DNA from: Eublepharis macularius
Taxonomy: Eukaryota > Chordata > Lepidosauria > Squamata > Eublepharidae
Direction: 5' to 3'
Length of the DNA: 64,000 bases
Assembly: GCF_028583425.1 (NCBI RefSeq)
Contig: NC_072801.1
Location: 16,636,001-16,700,000 of the forward strand
Part shown: in pieces, positions 1 to 11,083 of the stretch
Numbering within the stretch: the first letter of the stretch is position 1
How the letters are laid out: each line of letters begins with the position of its first letter
The notes under the pieces: generated by a model
Databases searched by the model: none
Told to the model about the DNA's origin: nothing
Seen by the model: only the letters and a program-made list of their open reading frames with translations
Translations under genes and position numbers: made by a program

Positions 1-2564
1 AAGATCCTATATGTTTATTAGAGCTTTTAAGTATTTACCAAGAGATGCAAACATGTAGCTTGGCTGAATGAATGCTTCAAGCACGTTTCAAGAAAAAGCC
101 CTAGAAGATTATCATTATAAAAGCATTTGTTGAAAGGGAACAGGGAAGAGTTTCACACAGAATAGAAGAATATTAAGCAAACATGCCATAAGAAGCAGTA
201 AACAAAAAGGTGACAGGTTTTTAAAAGATGTCTGCTATAATAAGGGTCCATTCAGATGAGCTACTATGACAGATTCATTGAAGTCTGGTTAGGAGCAGGG
301 CATCAAAAGAAAAATGCCAGGGACAAATGTTTGTTCTTCAATGTGTAACTGACACATTCTTTCAGGAAGAGTTAATGCTTGAAATCAAAGTAAATCAATA
401 GTTTAATAATTAGATCTGGTAATTATTTCAGTAAGTTTTCATAATCTTTTACGGCATGATCAGCACTGAGTGAAATCAGCAGGAGGATTTACTCTACATA
501 TTGTGCTAGAGCATGACCCACTAAATAGACTTCCTCATACTGGTAATCTGCCCAGCACCACTACATTATTCTGTTTTATCAGGAATCTCTGCTGTTAGAT
601 TCAAATGTTTTTATCATATTCTGTAATTTGCTTGGGGACTGAGTAATATTTGTAATCTACCTTGAGTCCTAGTGAGAAAGGCAGACTATAAATGAAGCTA
701 AGAATGACAACTTCTGACTGCCTTTTGATGGGAAGAAGCAGCTCTCAGACACAGATGACCAAAGCACCTTTAAACTATGTATAAACCAACATTAACATCT
801 TGAATTATGACCAGAAAGATATGGGCAGTGTATACAAAACCACTGAAGTGTTGATGAAATGTACCCATGTAGGGTTTTGTCTTTGCTGTTGTGTTTAAAG
901 AGAAATAAAATATACAATCATATTTCTATTTAAAAACTAAGAATGTCAGGATACATAAATCAGTCAGCAAACTATCACCAAGCATCAAGCAAGGGTCTGT
1001 TTACTATAATTAATATTTTTTAAAAGCTTGTGTCTAAGGTGAAAACAAGAAGCCATTCACATCTCGATCAGAATTAATATTATTTTCACAATTATTGTGC
1101 CACATAGCCACTCTAAGGGCTGTAAACACCCAACATTACCAGTCCACAGCTTGCTTTCCACACTTACTGGAACAGGCCATCTATATGAAAGTGGACAGCT
1201 TAAATGTTCCCAGACTAACAATGAATCCCTATGCAGAATTAGCCGAGTCTGTGCCGTTTTAAGTCAATGGGCTCAACTTAAGCAACTCTGCAAAGGATTG
1301 TACTGTAAGCTTATAACACAATATGTTAATGGTGGGCTCAACTGATGATATACACATGGTCTCCAGTACTCCTGGTGGAATAAACATGGTTACATCTCCA
1401 TGAAACTGATGCTCTCTCAGTGGCTGTTTATGCTGTCCCACATGGGTACTGCCATGGGGAACCGCACAGTGATCGAACATTCACACTCCTCCACTATGTG
1501 AATGGAGGGGCTTGTTCTGGTAATACAAGTTTTACAAATACGTGACAATTCTAGAACACTTCATTGCACATACTATCAAGAAATCCTTCTTCCTTTGCAC
1601 CTCTGGAGTCAAGAGAGACTAGTAAATTCTGTTTCCCGTGGTTTTATAATATTGTACGTTAAATGAATGAATTATTAAAGGTCAAAACAGATATGGGGTT
1701 GCTGGGAGATCTGTGACTGAACCTCCCTGGAGACTTGAGGCCCCAGTTCAGACTAGAACCGTGTAAAGAGATTTGACCTTACACATAATTGAAACTGATC
1801 CGCACACACTGTTATTAGCATTTTAAAAGAGGAAAAAGGTTGAATACAGGTGCCTGACTTTTTATTAAAAGGCTAATAAAAGCATGTGGAGGGGTAAAGT
1901 TTCAAATAGCAAGTACCTATCAAAATTTATCTGAAGTCAAATGAATATGCACTTGCACAAGGAGTTGGTGACTTGCCTTTAAACTTTATAAAAAGGGTTA
2001 ATGCATGCAGTTCTCTTTAAGACTAGTTTCCCACAGGTCTGCAAATACATTACCTACACACAGCCAGATTCATCAGATCTACACAGATAGGAAATGCCAG
2101 TTAGAAACCCTTGGGAACCACTCCATGGGAAATGATGCATCACCATCTCTGTTACCTAAACAATTCCTGTCTGCCTAGAACCAGAGGAGCATGGCTAACC
2201 TCAGTTTCAAGTATCAATGATATGAGAAATAAAATCAAGAACATATGTAGGCAAATTTTATTGCCTCATTAAACATGAAGTAGATGAACAAACAAGCCAT
2301 TACTACTTCCTGGAGCTTATCTCATGAGATCCATCCTACTTCTCATAATATCAAACTGAACAAAGTTCTTTCCCCCCCCAAACTGCCAGGAAAAAAAACA
2401 TAAATTAAGGAAAGCATAACTATACAATTGTAGGCCAACTCTATCCTTACTGTAAACTCAGATAAAATTTCCAGCTAACTCAACAAGAATGATCAGATTC
2501 CTTTGGAAATAAGAAAAAACGGTATTTAGAAATAATTTGTCTCTGAATAGCAAGAATTCTAAGC
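1..2564. other. MRTFB intron, no gene seen
   Basis: AT-rich DNA inside the MRTFB intron beyond the start-codon exon. Apart from the old LINE-type tail at 570-705, no exon, RNA gene or recognisable repeat was found. Confidence 0.6.
570..705 (+). mobile_element. LINE/SINE 3' tail, old
   Basis: The block tctaccttgagtcctagtga then gaaaggcagactataaatg resembles the 3' tail of the LINE-type repeats also seen at 34838 and 38195. Confidence 0.4.
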
Positions 2565-2576
2565 TAAAAAAATTTA

Positions 2577-3134
2577 GCTGTTGTGGGTTTTCCGGGCTGT
2601 ATTGCCGTGGTCTTGGCATTGTAGTTCCTGACGTTTCGCCAGCAGCTGTGGCTGGCATCTTCAGAGGTGTAGCACCAAAAGACAGAGATCTCTCAGTGTC
2701 ACAGTGTGGAAAAGATGTAGGTCATTTGTATCTACTCAGGAGGGGTGGGGTTGAGCTGAGTCATCCTGTAAGAGTTTCCCAGGGTGTGGAATGCTAATGG
2801 CGGGAGGCTTCACTGTATCCTGAGGAGGTTCTTTTGCATATGGATTGGTACTTGATGTGCTAATCTTCTCTGCAGGGCTACTGTCGGGGATAGAATGTTT
2901 TGTTAGCCTGGTGTTTTTCAGAACTGGAAACCATGCTCTGTTCATTCTTAAGGTTTCTTCTTTCCTGTTGAAGTTTTGCTTATGCTTGTGAATTTCAATG
3001 GCTTCCCTGTGCAGTCTGACAAAGTAGTTGGAAGTGTTGTCCAGTATTTTGGTGTCCTGGAATAAGATACTGTGCCCTGTTTGAGTTAGGCTATGTTCAG
3101 CCACTGCTGATTTTTCAGGTTGTCCAAGTCTGCA
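2577..3134 (-). repeat. PLE-1 left arm (inverted copy of 4579-5136)
   Basis: These 558 bases are the reverse complement of 4579-5136, with only scattered substitutions and equal length. The minus-strand frame 3104-2736 repeats the C-terminal 120 or so residues of the PLE protein. A few differences, such as RAW for RVW, show the arms have diverged slightly since insertion. Confidence 0.93.
2626..2668 (-). ncRNA. hammerhead ribozyme-like motif of PLE-1 (left arm)
   Basis: This is the mirror copy of the motif at 5045-5087, with identical core residues on the minus strand. A transcript across the whole element would carry the sense motif on the right and its complement here. Confidence 0.7.
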
Positions 3135-4977
3135 AGTCTGCTTCCCACCAGCAATATAACACGCAAGGAGAAAAATGCCATCAAGACCCTCAATGCAGAT
3201 CCAGACATCATCATTCTACCAGCTGATAAAGGCAATGCTACAGTGATCATGAAAACAGAGGAATACAAAAAGAAGATTAAGGAACTCCTGGACCCCTCCA
3301 CCTACAAAAAAACTAAAACAAGATCCCACTTGCAAAATCACCCGGCTAACAAATGCGCTGATCAAGAATTCCTCACTACATCCCGACACGCACAGAAAAC
3401 TATGCAAGACTGAAGCACAGCCACCTAGACTATATGGACTCCCCAAAATACATAAGGATTCAGTCCCACTCCGACCCATTGTGAGTGCCATTGGTTCACC
3501 GACATATGAATTAGCTAGACATCTGGCCGATCTCCTGCAGGACCACATCGGGAAAACCTCGTCTTACATCAAAGATTCAGCAGACTTCATCAACAAAATC
3601 AGTTCTCTGAAACTCAATCCACAAGACATACTTGTCAGTTTTGATGTTGTATCCCTGTTTACCAAGGTTCCAGTAAAAGACACTATTGCACTTATTAATC
3701 AGATTTTCCCAGAGGATGTAACAGCCTTATTCCACCATTGTCTGACAACCAGTTACTTCCAATGGGACAACGAATTCTATGAACAGATGGATGGGGTGGC
3801 CATGGGGAGCCCACTCAGCCCAGTTATAGCAAACTTCTACATGGAACATTTTGAAAAAACAGCTCTAGAATCAGCACCCCACAAACCTAGTGTATGGTTT
3901 CGGTTTGTGGATGATACATTTATCATTTGGAGCCATGGGGAGGAAGAATTGATGGGGTTTTTGAATCATCTCAACAACATCCACCTGAACATACAATTCA
4001 CAATGGAGAAAGAAATCGAGGGAAAACTCCCATTCCTGGATACCTTGGTCATCCGCAAAGCAAACTTTCAGTTAGGTCACAAGGTCTACAGGAAACCAAC
4101 TCACACTGATCGGTACTTACACAAAAACTCCAATCACCACCCCCGACAGAAAAGAGGCATAATGAAAACATTAGTGGATCGTGCAAGACGGATATGTGAG
4201 CCGCACTTTCTCAATGAGGAAATTAATCATCTAAACCACGCACTTCAGGCAAATGGCTACTCCAGAAATGAAATTCGAAGAGCAATCAAACCCAGGATGA
4301 ATCAAACAACCAAGGAAAAACAGTCTCCTACAGGAAAAGTGTTTTTGCCATATATCAAAGGAATTACTGATCAGATGGGAAAGCTTATGAAAAAGCATAA
4401 CCTTCAAACAGTATTCAGACCCACCCGAAAAATACAACAGATGCTACGATCAGCAAAACACAGTAGAGACCCCCTCACCTCTGCAGGAGTATACCGTATA
4501 CCCTGCAGCTGTGGACAAGTTTACATCGGGACCACAAAGCGTAGCATCCAGACAAGAATAAAAGAACATGAAAGACACTGCAGACTTGGACAACCTGAAA
4601 AATCAGCAGTGGCTGAACATAGCCTAACTCAAACAGGGCACAGTATCTTATTCCAGGACACCAAAATACTGGACAACACTTCCAACTACTTTGTCAGACT
4701 GCACAGGGAAGCCATTGAAATTCACAAGCATAAGCAAAACTTCAACAGGAAAGAAGAAACCTTAAGAATGAACAGAGTATGGTTTCCAGTTCTGAAAAAC
4801 ACCAGGCTAACAAAACACTCTATACTCGATAATAGCCCTGCAGAGAAGATTAGCACATCAAGTACCAATCCATATGCAAAAGAACCTCCTCAGGATACAG
4901 TGAAGCCTCCCGCCATTAGCATTCCACACCCTGGGAAACTCTTACAGGATGACTCAGCTCAACCCCACCCCTCCTGA
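3135..4977 (+). pseudogene. PLE reverse transcriptase / GIY-YIG endonuclease, truncated and frameshifted
   Basis: The frame open to the TGA ending at 4977 encodes about 500 residues. Counting from the codon at 3481 (a GTG, not a real start), reverse transcriptase motifs are SFDVVSLF (53-60), GVAMGSPLSPVIANFY (105-120) and the catalytic RFVDDTF (141-147). A GIY-YIG endonuclease follows: GVYRI (336-340) and GQVYIGTTKRSIQTRIKEH (345-363). Upstream, the conserved NITRKEKNAIKTL and ILPADKGNATVIM segment (about 3153-3260) lies in another frame. A run of seven A at 3305-3311, probably one too many, accounts for the shift. The N-terminus is missing because the body begins at the inverted arm junction. 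The protein would have copied PLE RNA at chromosome breaks; this copy is inactive. Confidence 0.9.
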
Positions 4978-5136
4978 GTAGATACAAATGACCTACATCT
5001 TTTCCACACTGTGACACTGAGAGATCTCTGTCTTTTGGTGCTACACCTCTGAAGATGCCAGCCACAGCTGCTGGCGAAACGTCAGGAACTACAATGCCAA
5101 GACCACGGCAATACAGCCCGGAAAACCCACAACAGC
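4579..5136 (+). repeat. PLE-1 right arm (pseudo-LTR)
   Basis: This is the direct-orientation arm of PLE-1. It holds the C-terminal coding part, the hammerhead-like motif at 5045-5087 and a G/C-rich block (ccacggcaatacagcccgg) found again in the mini-element at 7354-7577. Confidence 0.9.
5045..5087 (+). ncRNA. hammerhead ribozyme-like motif of PLE-1 (right arm)
   Basis: The core reads CUGAAGA (5049-5055), one extra U, helix II GCCAGC/GCUGGC (5057-5062 with 5070-5075) around a 7-base loop, then GAAAC-GUC (5076-5083). Helix I can form from CCU (5046-5048) with AGG (5084-5086). Helix III would be only two pairs with no loop, which in known minimal hammerheads of PLEs requires dimerisation. Predicted cleavage is after C5083. 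PLEs are known to carry such ribozymes; activity here is inferred. Confidence 0.75.
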
Positions 5137-6029
5137 CATCGTTCTCCGGCCGTGAAAGCCTTCGACAATACATAAAAAAATTTACTTTCTTATCACTGTG
5201 TCATTCTCTTACAAACAAGGAATTCGAAGAAGCAAATTTATATAATGATCTGTGGATTATTTAGACATTTGTATTTTCTTTTTAAATGTCTTAAATATTG
5301 AAATCTGTAAACAAGGTTTTTTTTTCATACTTTTGCCCATACAATGAGTCACCACATCTCCCATTTTGATTACATCACTCTGTTATTAAAGGCAGGGAGC
5401 AAAGTTTATAATAAATCTGACTTGAAGTGACAGACGTTTGTTGAAGAGTTTACCAAATGGAATGACTCTGCAGAAATTCCTTCAAGTAGCCTGTGAAAAT
5501 GTCAGAAGAGGCTCCACTTCAGGGGTCGAGTCTCTGGAGAGCACTGAGCTTTGGCCTACGGGTCTTTTCACATGCTTTAACATTTGAAAATGGTTCCTTC
5601 CAGACAATGACAGATGCCCAGGGAATGCTAGGATTGTGGGAACTGGCAGTACTAGTAAGGATGACAAACTGAATGGGAAATCAGCACATCACAAATTTTG
5701 CCTTCTTGTATCCTATAACTAACATAAGATATGTCATCTCTTAAGTAATATACACATTCTCACACTGGGTCAAAACAATTGCACACATCACCAGAATGTT
5801 TTTCCCTCAGTGCTTTTTTTCAAAAAAATCAGAAAAATAATTTTAAAGTGATAAAACGTTGATTGCAACATATTCCCACTCCTCTAGGATTTTGGATTAA
5901 AAATATTTTGCTTTAAGGGTTACAATGGAATGTTTTAATTTTAAACGGTATGGATTACAAACGTCTGCTTTGAAAGTCAAACAAGATTTGTGTTCTACCT
6001 AATACCAAACATTGTAGCAGCTAGTAGAA

Positions 6030-6216
6030 TAAACTATGATATGAGATGTCTCCAGTTTAAATCTTGTCTCAGCCATAAACGCACTAAGTGGCCTTAAAGC
6101 ACGCCTCAATTCCCATTCAGAAATAGGTGGAATAGTAACGCTGGCCTACCTTTCAGGACTATTGTAAGGGTTACTGTGATGATATACATGATATGCTTTT
6201 GAACACTGAGCAAGCT
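6030..6216 (+). mobile_element. old SINE fragment
   Basis: The segment gtttaaatcttgtctcagcc ... ggcctacctttcaggactat resembles the core of the tRNA-SINE family with heavy decay. The family A hAT is inserted directly after it. Confidence 0.4.
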
Positions 6217-6224
6217 GTTATTAG

Positions 6225-7030
6225 TAGACATGGGCACGAACCAAAAAAATTTACCGATCCAGAGGATCGTGGTTCGGTGCAGACCACGATCCCGAATTCC
6301 CGAACAGCAACGACCATCTCCCGTTCCCGAACTGAACCGTGGATCGTGGAGGCCACAGCGGAGGGGCCTCCGAGGTGCCCACTGAGCTTGGCCCCAGAGC
6401 CAGGCAGCAGCCCTGGAACCAGAGGAGATAGATCCCTATCCACCAAAGCCAAGCACAATTGTACTCTCTCAGTCTCTCTCTCCAAAGGCTAACAAGTGGC
6501 AAACAAGAGCTCTGTCCCACTCCACTGCTAGCAGAAAGTGAAACCCAGCCTGGGAGCCCATGGCTATTTATAAGCATGGGTCCCATTCAGCAACACAGGA
6601 GGTCTGTGTTTGGCCATCAGAGCTGCCTATCTGGGTTTGCAGGGATGAGATTGGAGTGCCCATGGCTACAGAACACCCCCTTCCCCCTCCCTCCCCTGGG
6701 TGTCTTCTCCCAACTTGTAACTGCTTTGCTGCTCCGTGGCTGGAAGGAAGCCCTGCTGATCAAGGAAAGCTGGGCTTCCATTCGGGTTTCCAGGGTGACA
6801 GAAGGAAGACAGATAGAGCTCAGGTCTTCCCCTGGCTCCGTTGCCAGGGGAATAGATTGCTGGTGCCTTGAGTGTCTGGCTTCCCGAACCGCGCCCAAAC
6901 GCCACGATCCAGGCCTCTCCCGACAGCTGGATCATTGGCCGTGGCCGATCATGATCCACCGGGTCACGATTGCGCGATCGCCATTTTCGTGGGGTTTTGA
7001 CGTTCGTAATGCGGATCGTGCCCATCTCTA
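6225..7030. mobile_element. non-autonomous hAT element, family A
   Basis: This 806-bp element has terminal inverted repeats tagacatgggcacgaacc and, at the right, the complement of tagagatgggcacgatcc. It is flanked by a perfect 8-bp duplication, gttattag, at 6217-6224 and 7031-7038; an 8-bp duplication is diagnostic of hAT. It shares its ends and a gcccactgagcttggcccca block with the element at 22501-24431. No transposase remains; ORFs in it are incidental. It is inserted next to an old SINE. Confidence 0.9.
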
Positions 7031-7247
7031 GTTATTAGTCCTGAGGTTTATTTTTAAATTGGGTGGATACTGATCTAGACACTTCTGAGTGTGTGAAGTC
7101 ATGGATTCTGAAAGACAAAACAGCACCTATTTCCCAGCAGCCAACCAGTTACTCTGAACCAGATGATATGAGGGGATAACAACATGACTTTGTTCACCGC
7201 TCTGAGTGGGGCACTAATATGTCTAGAAAAGTGGTATACAAGCACAT

Positions 7248-7248
<1 letters not shown>

Positions 7249-7279
<31 letters not shown>
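7249..7279. repeat. (ACT)n microsatellite
   Basis: About ten uninterrupted ACT units lie between the family A hAT and the mini-PLE. Confidence 0.95.
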
Positions 7280-7353
7280 AATGATAGTTCAGAGGAAATA
7301 TTTGAACTATACCAAGCAATTAGCTCTTGAGACAGTAAACAAAGTGATAAACA

Positions 7354-7577
7354 ATGGTTGTTGTGGGTTTTCCGGGCTGTATTGCCGTGGTCTTGGCATT
7401 GTAGTTCCTGACGTTTCGCCAGCAGCTGTGGCTGGCATCTTCAGAGGTGTAGCACCAAAAGACAGAGATCTCTCAGTGACACTACAATGTCACTACAATG
7501 TCAAGACCACGGCAATACAGCCCGGAAAACCCACAACAACCATTGTTCTCCGGCCGTGAAAGCCTTCGACAATACAT
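7354..7577 (+). mobile_element. non-autonomous mini-PLE (PLE-1 family)
   Basis: This 224-bp insertion is flanked by perfect 14-bp duplications, caaagtgataaaca, at 7340-7353 and 7578-7591. The left part is the inverted arm including the hammerhead-like motif. It then turns back into a direct arm (about 7501-7544) and ends with the PLE-1 tail gttctccggccgtgaaagcc and cttcgacaatacat. No coding sequence remains. A short tandem repeat (cactacaatgt twice) marks the turn-round point. Confidence 0.88.
7406..7448 (-). ncRNA. hammerhead ribozyme-like motif in mini-PLE
   Basis: On the minus strand the sequence repeats the PLE-1 core CUGAAGA, helix II GCCAGC/GCUGGC and GAAACGUC. The direct arm of this copy lacks the motif, so only the inverted orientation has it. 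Confidence 0.68.
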
Positions 7578-7591
7578 CAAAGTGATAAACA

Positions 7592-10535
7592 CTCTAAACA
7601 TAACAAAAAATAATGACTACAGTACAAAACAACATCTAATAGCTTAATCTGTCTGGCAGCAGAAAATTAGAATTAATTCAAATACAATGACAAAGCAACA
7701 CAATTTAAAAAGAGGTCTATGAAGGTCAGTAAAGGGGCAGGAAAGTATTCTTCATATCTAGTAAAGAGAAATGAGCCTAAAAATTGAAAAGAGAAGGAGC
7801 CAGTTAAACTTCCGTGGGAAGAGAGTCCCACAAAGCCCAGTGCCACAATTGAAAATGTTCTCTATCTCCTGGTCACACACTTCACTTTAGTAAATGCAGG
7901 CACAAGTAACATAGCACCACAGAGAGAGCTTAGTGTTTCAGCATGTCCACACAGGTGAGGGAAACTGTCTTTTCAGGATTGAAGCCTGACTCCCTCTGCA
8001 AAAAAGCACGACACCCTTTTGTTTGCAGGTCATTACCTGAGCAGCCCAGACTGAAGGAGGGGAAGGCCTTGAGGGAAGGCAAAAAGTGACATCTACAAAG
8101 AACCCAGCTGAAAGTTTACTTGGGAGTTTGTAAATCAGTGAAGTGAAAAAAAGACCCACATACACACACACAGCATAACACATGCCTTTTGTCTTCTGTC
8201 TGAGCTTTATTTTTCTGTTCCTCTCACTGTGTGCTTTCACCATTATGGTGTCTAACTGTACCTATGGCCTAGAAAACAAACCAGCCGGAGCTTCCTTTGA
8301 AGCTGACATCAAAGCTGACTGTCCATTCAATGCCCCTCCAAAACATCCGCTTGAGAATTGCAACTGCTGGGAAAGTGCCCATCACCCCCCACGGAGCAGG
8401 AGTAATACAGTCCTGAAACAGCTGCTGCCAAAGTAATGTTAAGTCACAAGGAGGATTTCTGTCAGAGTAGGGAGAACTAATAAAGGAATTGGGAACCAGA
8501 AGTACAAAGCAGCTTTTTTTTTTTTTAACTTACTGGTTTGACCTGTATGAAATAAAACAAAATAACACACTGGGAATAGGCACATTTACAAGGCATTTTC
8601 TTTCAAACTGTTGATGTCAATGTTGATGAACGTCCTTCTCGATCTGAACTGCCAAATCAAGTCACAACAAGCAAAGGGTGAGTAATCCAAACCAGATAGC
8701 AAAAGGAGTTGCAACAAAAAGCCTGCCCAGTATTGGAAGACATCCATTCAGAATATATTGTCAGGAACAGCGCCTGTTCTCAAGATCTAAATGCTTTGTT
8801 GGTATTTATTGCACATCATCAGTTACCTGTCCTTATGTTGAAGAGGGCCCAGCACAACAGAACTCCTATAGTTGGGCCTCTAACCTTGATTATTAAGAAA
8901 TAAATCCCACTTTGCTTCAGCTTCCTTCCTAATAAAGCTGCTCAAGATTGCAACCTTAATGAAGCTGTACTTGTGTAACTTGTTGTTTCACAGGTTGTCT
9001 CCAGGACCAGGGTTATGAAGAGATTGTGGTTGTGATCTAGAGAAGAAGCTAGATCCCCGTACAGACAAGAAACAGCAAGCATCAATCAGATATCCGTGAC
9101 CATCCGCACTGCACAACTTTCTACGGGATGCACCGTTTGGAGGCACACTACTTTCCTTCTCTAGACGACGGGTATCTTCAAGTGGAAGCTCTCTCTGCTA
9201 ACCAAAGCTTGAAGTTCCAAAGCACTACATGCATATTTAAATGGCAACATTTTCCCGATTATTTAATGTGGCTCACAAATCAGCAAGGGCACAAGAGAAC
9301 GCAGGGACAAAAACCGTACGGGATCAAACAGGGACTTTCCCCCTTCCTCTGTTTACATTTAAACAATCAGCATTACAACCATCAACAATGCCATTCCTGG
9401 TTGCTTCCTCTGCTCCTCGAGGTGGGATCCTTTCCCCCTCACCTTTTCCAATTTTATGCAAATTTATCCTCAACAATTTATCCTTTATAGCAGCAAAGAC
9501 ATTGCAACCCCCCCCAATCAAATACAATTATTACTAGGAGTGCACAAACTTCATTCAGGAACTCTAAATCATAGTTATGCTTCTTGAAGGTAAGCCCAGA
9601 TGTTCTACAATTACCCAATGGTAATTCACTATCTGGAAACATTTCTGGGAGCAGAGAAAGCAGGATGTCTCATGCAAATGTGCTGCCTTGCCAAACCAAG
9701 AACAGAGACCACAACAAATTGAAACAAGTCCTTGAGCAAGTCAGACATGCCCTGATTAGAATTCCTTGTCTTCTGTCCCCCAAAAAACATAACAGAGGTA
9801 GTGCTGAATAATATTCAGTTCATTCTCAACGGATTCTTCTGAAATGGGGGGCGGGGGATCATATTTTTGCAGGTAATTCAGTAGCTCATCAGAAACTATG
9901 CAAATTATGTTACGCTAGCACTTCAAAGGCTCAACACCTGGCATAACAAACAGGCAAAGACACATCCATGTCTAGGATTGCGCATATGAGTTCTGCAATG
10001 CTGTTGAGTGAGGTTCAGGAATTCATCTTGGGTTGCAACCAATGAACAAGTCCATGGAATGAATCTCTCACTGTTCTTCTGCAAACCTTGTGGTCCTCTC
10101 AAACTGTTGTCTCAGAGGATAGGGGAACTCTCACAAACACAGTCGGATGCAACATGGGAAGGGGGCAGCGACAGCAAAAAGTTGAAAAATCAACAACTAT
10201 TCATGGAAGAGCTTATGCCAAAGGGAAGGAGGTTGACTTCTGCCAACTTCCTCTTGAACTGCAGCCCTTCTCCCAACTTTGCACTGCGCTACATTTTGGA
10301 GGGTCCCTTGACACTCAGAAAGAGCTTTTCGAGAGGGGCACAGGAACTGCAGGGAGGAGGGTGCAGGGAGCAATCCGTTCCATGAACCGTTTCCCATCAC
10401 AATACGTTGGCTCCTACTCTACCTTTAGCTGGTATAAAAAGAAAGCATTTTAAAGCGAGCACTTGCTCAAAATTAACCATCTCATAGAGATGGCGAAAGA
10501 TGCTACACCAAGAACTGGCTCTGTCCTGAACTCAC
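7592..10535. other. MRTFB intron, no gene seen
   Basis: No repeat family was recognised here. The ORF at 8182-8436 starts with a hydrophobic stretch but shows no homology I can name. The region directly 3' of the MRTFB exon has no second exon. Confidence 0.55.
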
Positions 10536-10689
10536 CATTCTTCCTTTCGTTAAGGGGAGGTAAACACTGGATGGGTTGCAAGGAGAGTTCTTGGAATTCA
10601 TGAGCAACCGCTTCACTGTGGGGACTCGGCGCAAGGCGCGGTAATAATCCCGAATCATCTTCGGGGTCCACTGTCCCCAAGCGTTCCAT
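10536..10689 (-). CDS. MRTFB: MRTFB (MKL2) first coding exon, 3' partial
   Basis: MRTFB is an actin-regulated co-activator of serum response factor. The exon runs from acceptor tttgcag (exon base 10702) to a gtgagt-like donor after 10536, with the ATG at 10689-10687 in an ACC-ATG-G context. It encodes about 51 residues: MERLGTVDPEDDSGLLPRL, then APSPHSEAVAHEFQELSLQ and LPPLNERKN. This closely matches the N-terminus of the long mammalian isoform just before the first RPEL motif. The first base of the next codon ends the exon, matching the phase expected for the downstream LQLRLQQRRT-encoding exon, which is not in the window. Placement next to ERCC4 on the same strand matches mammalian synteny. 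Identification is by remembered family sequence. Confidence 0.9.
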
Positions 10690-10702
10690 GGTGTTCAAGC
10701 AG
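10690..10702 (-). other. MRTFB: MRTFB 5' UTR part of the start-codon exon
   Basis: Thirteen untranslated bases lie between the splice acceptor (a pyrimidine-rich tract and tgcag) and the start codon. They contain a TGA in the frame that matters for the possible uORF described at 36834-36836. Confidence 0.7.
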
Positions 10703-11046
10703 CTGCAAATATGAAGAAAAAAGGTCAGGAAAAGTTGAAAAAAGAAAACCCCGATACACAAAGAAAAGCAAGGTCACCACATTCCAATACTCAACCGCCT
10801 CTAACCAATGTAACACAAGTACAAAAGTAGTAACAAGTTTTCCTAACATTTCTCCCTTTGTGAGATTGATGTCACCTCAAATAGCAGAAGGATATTAAAT
10901 GTGGTAGACTGCACACAACAATCAACATGGCTTTTCATGAGCCCACTCAACCTTTTTTTAAAGCTATCCCAGCAACTGAATGGGTGGGCCATGATTTGTC
11001 CCAGCTGGTCCATCTTTCAAACCACTGAACGAACATTTAGTGTCAC

Positions 11047-11083
11047 GATGGTTCGTTCTCCGGCCGTGAAAGCCTTCGACAAT
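11047..11083 (+). mobile_element. 37-bp PLE-1 tail insertion
   Basis: Only the terminal PLE-1 tail (gttctccggccgtgaaagcc, then cttcgacaat) preceded by gatggttc is present. It lies between perfect 14-bp direct repeats, acatttagtgtcac, at 11033-11046 and 11084-11097. The last acat could belong to either the element or the target, so the true duplication is 10-14 bp. This is an extremely truncated retrotransposition product. Confidence 0.85.

Larger units (their letters stand above)
2577..5172 (+). mobile_element. Penelope-like element (PLE-1), 5'-truncated with inverted arm
   Basis: This 2,596-bp insertion is flanked by a perfect 12-bp target duplication, taaaaaaattta, at 2565-2576 and 5173-5184. 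It consists of an inverted arm (2577-3134), a truncated reverse transcriptase-endonuclease body, the matching direct arm (4579-5136) and a tail of about 36 bp (5137-5172) present only on the right. An inverted partial copy joined to a 5'-truncated body is a known arrangement of PLEs. It sits in an MRTFB intron. Confidence 0.92.

Noticed and set aside
3481..4977. The 498-codon ORF as a host gene
   Set aside because: It has PLE reverse transcriptase and GIY-YIG motifs, begins at a GTG inside a longer frame, and lies within a target-site-flanked element.
8182..8436. 84-codon ORF with a hydrophobic start resembling a secreted peptide
   Set aside because: No splice context, no recognisable family and no promoter; such ORFs are expected by chance in 64 kb.
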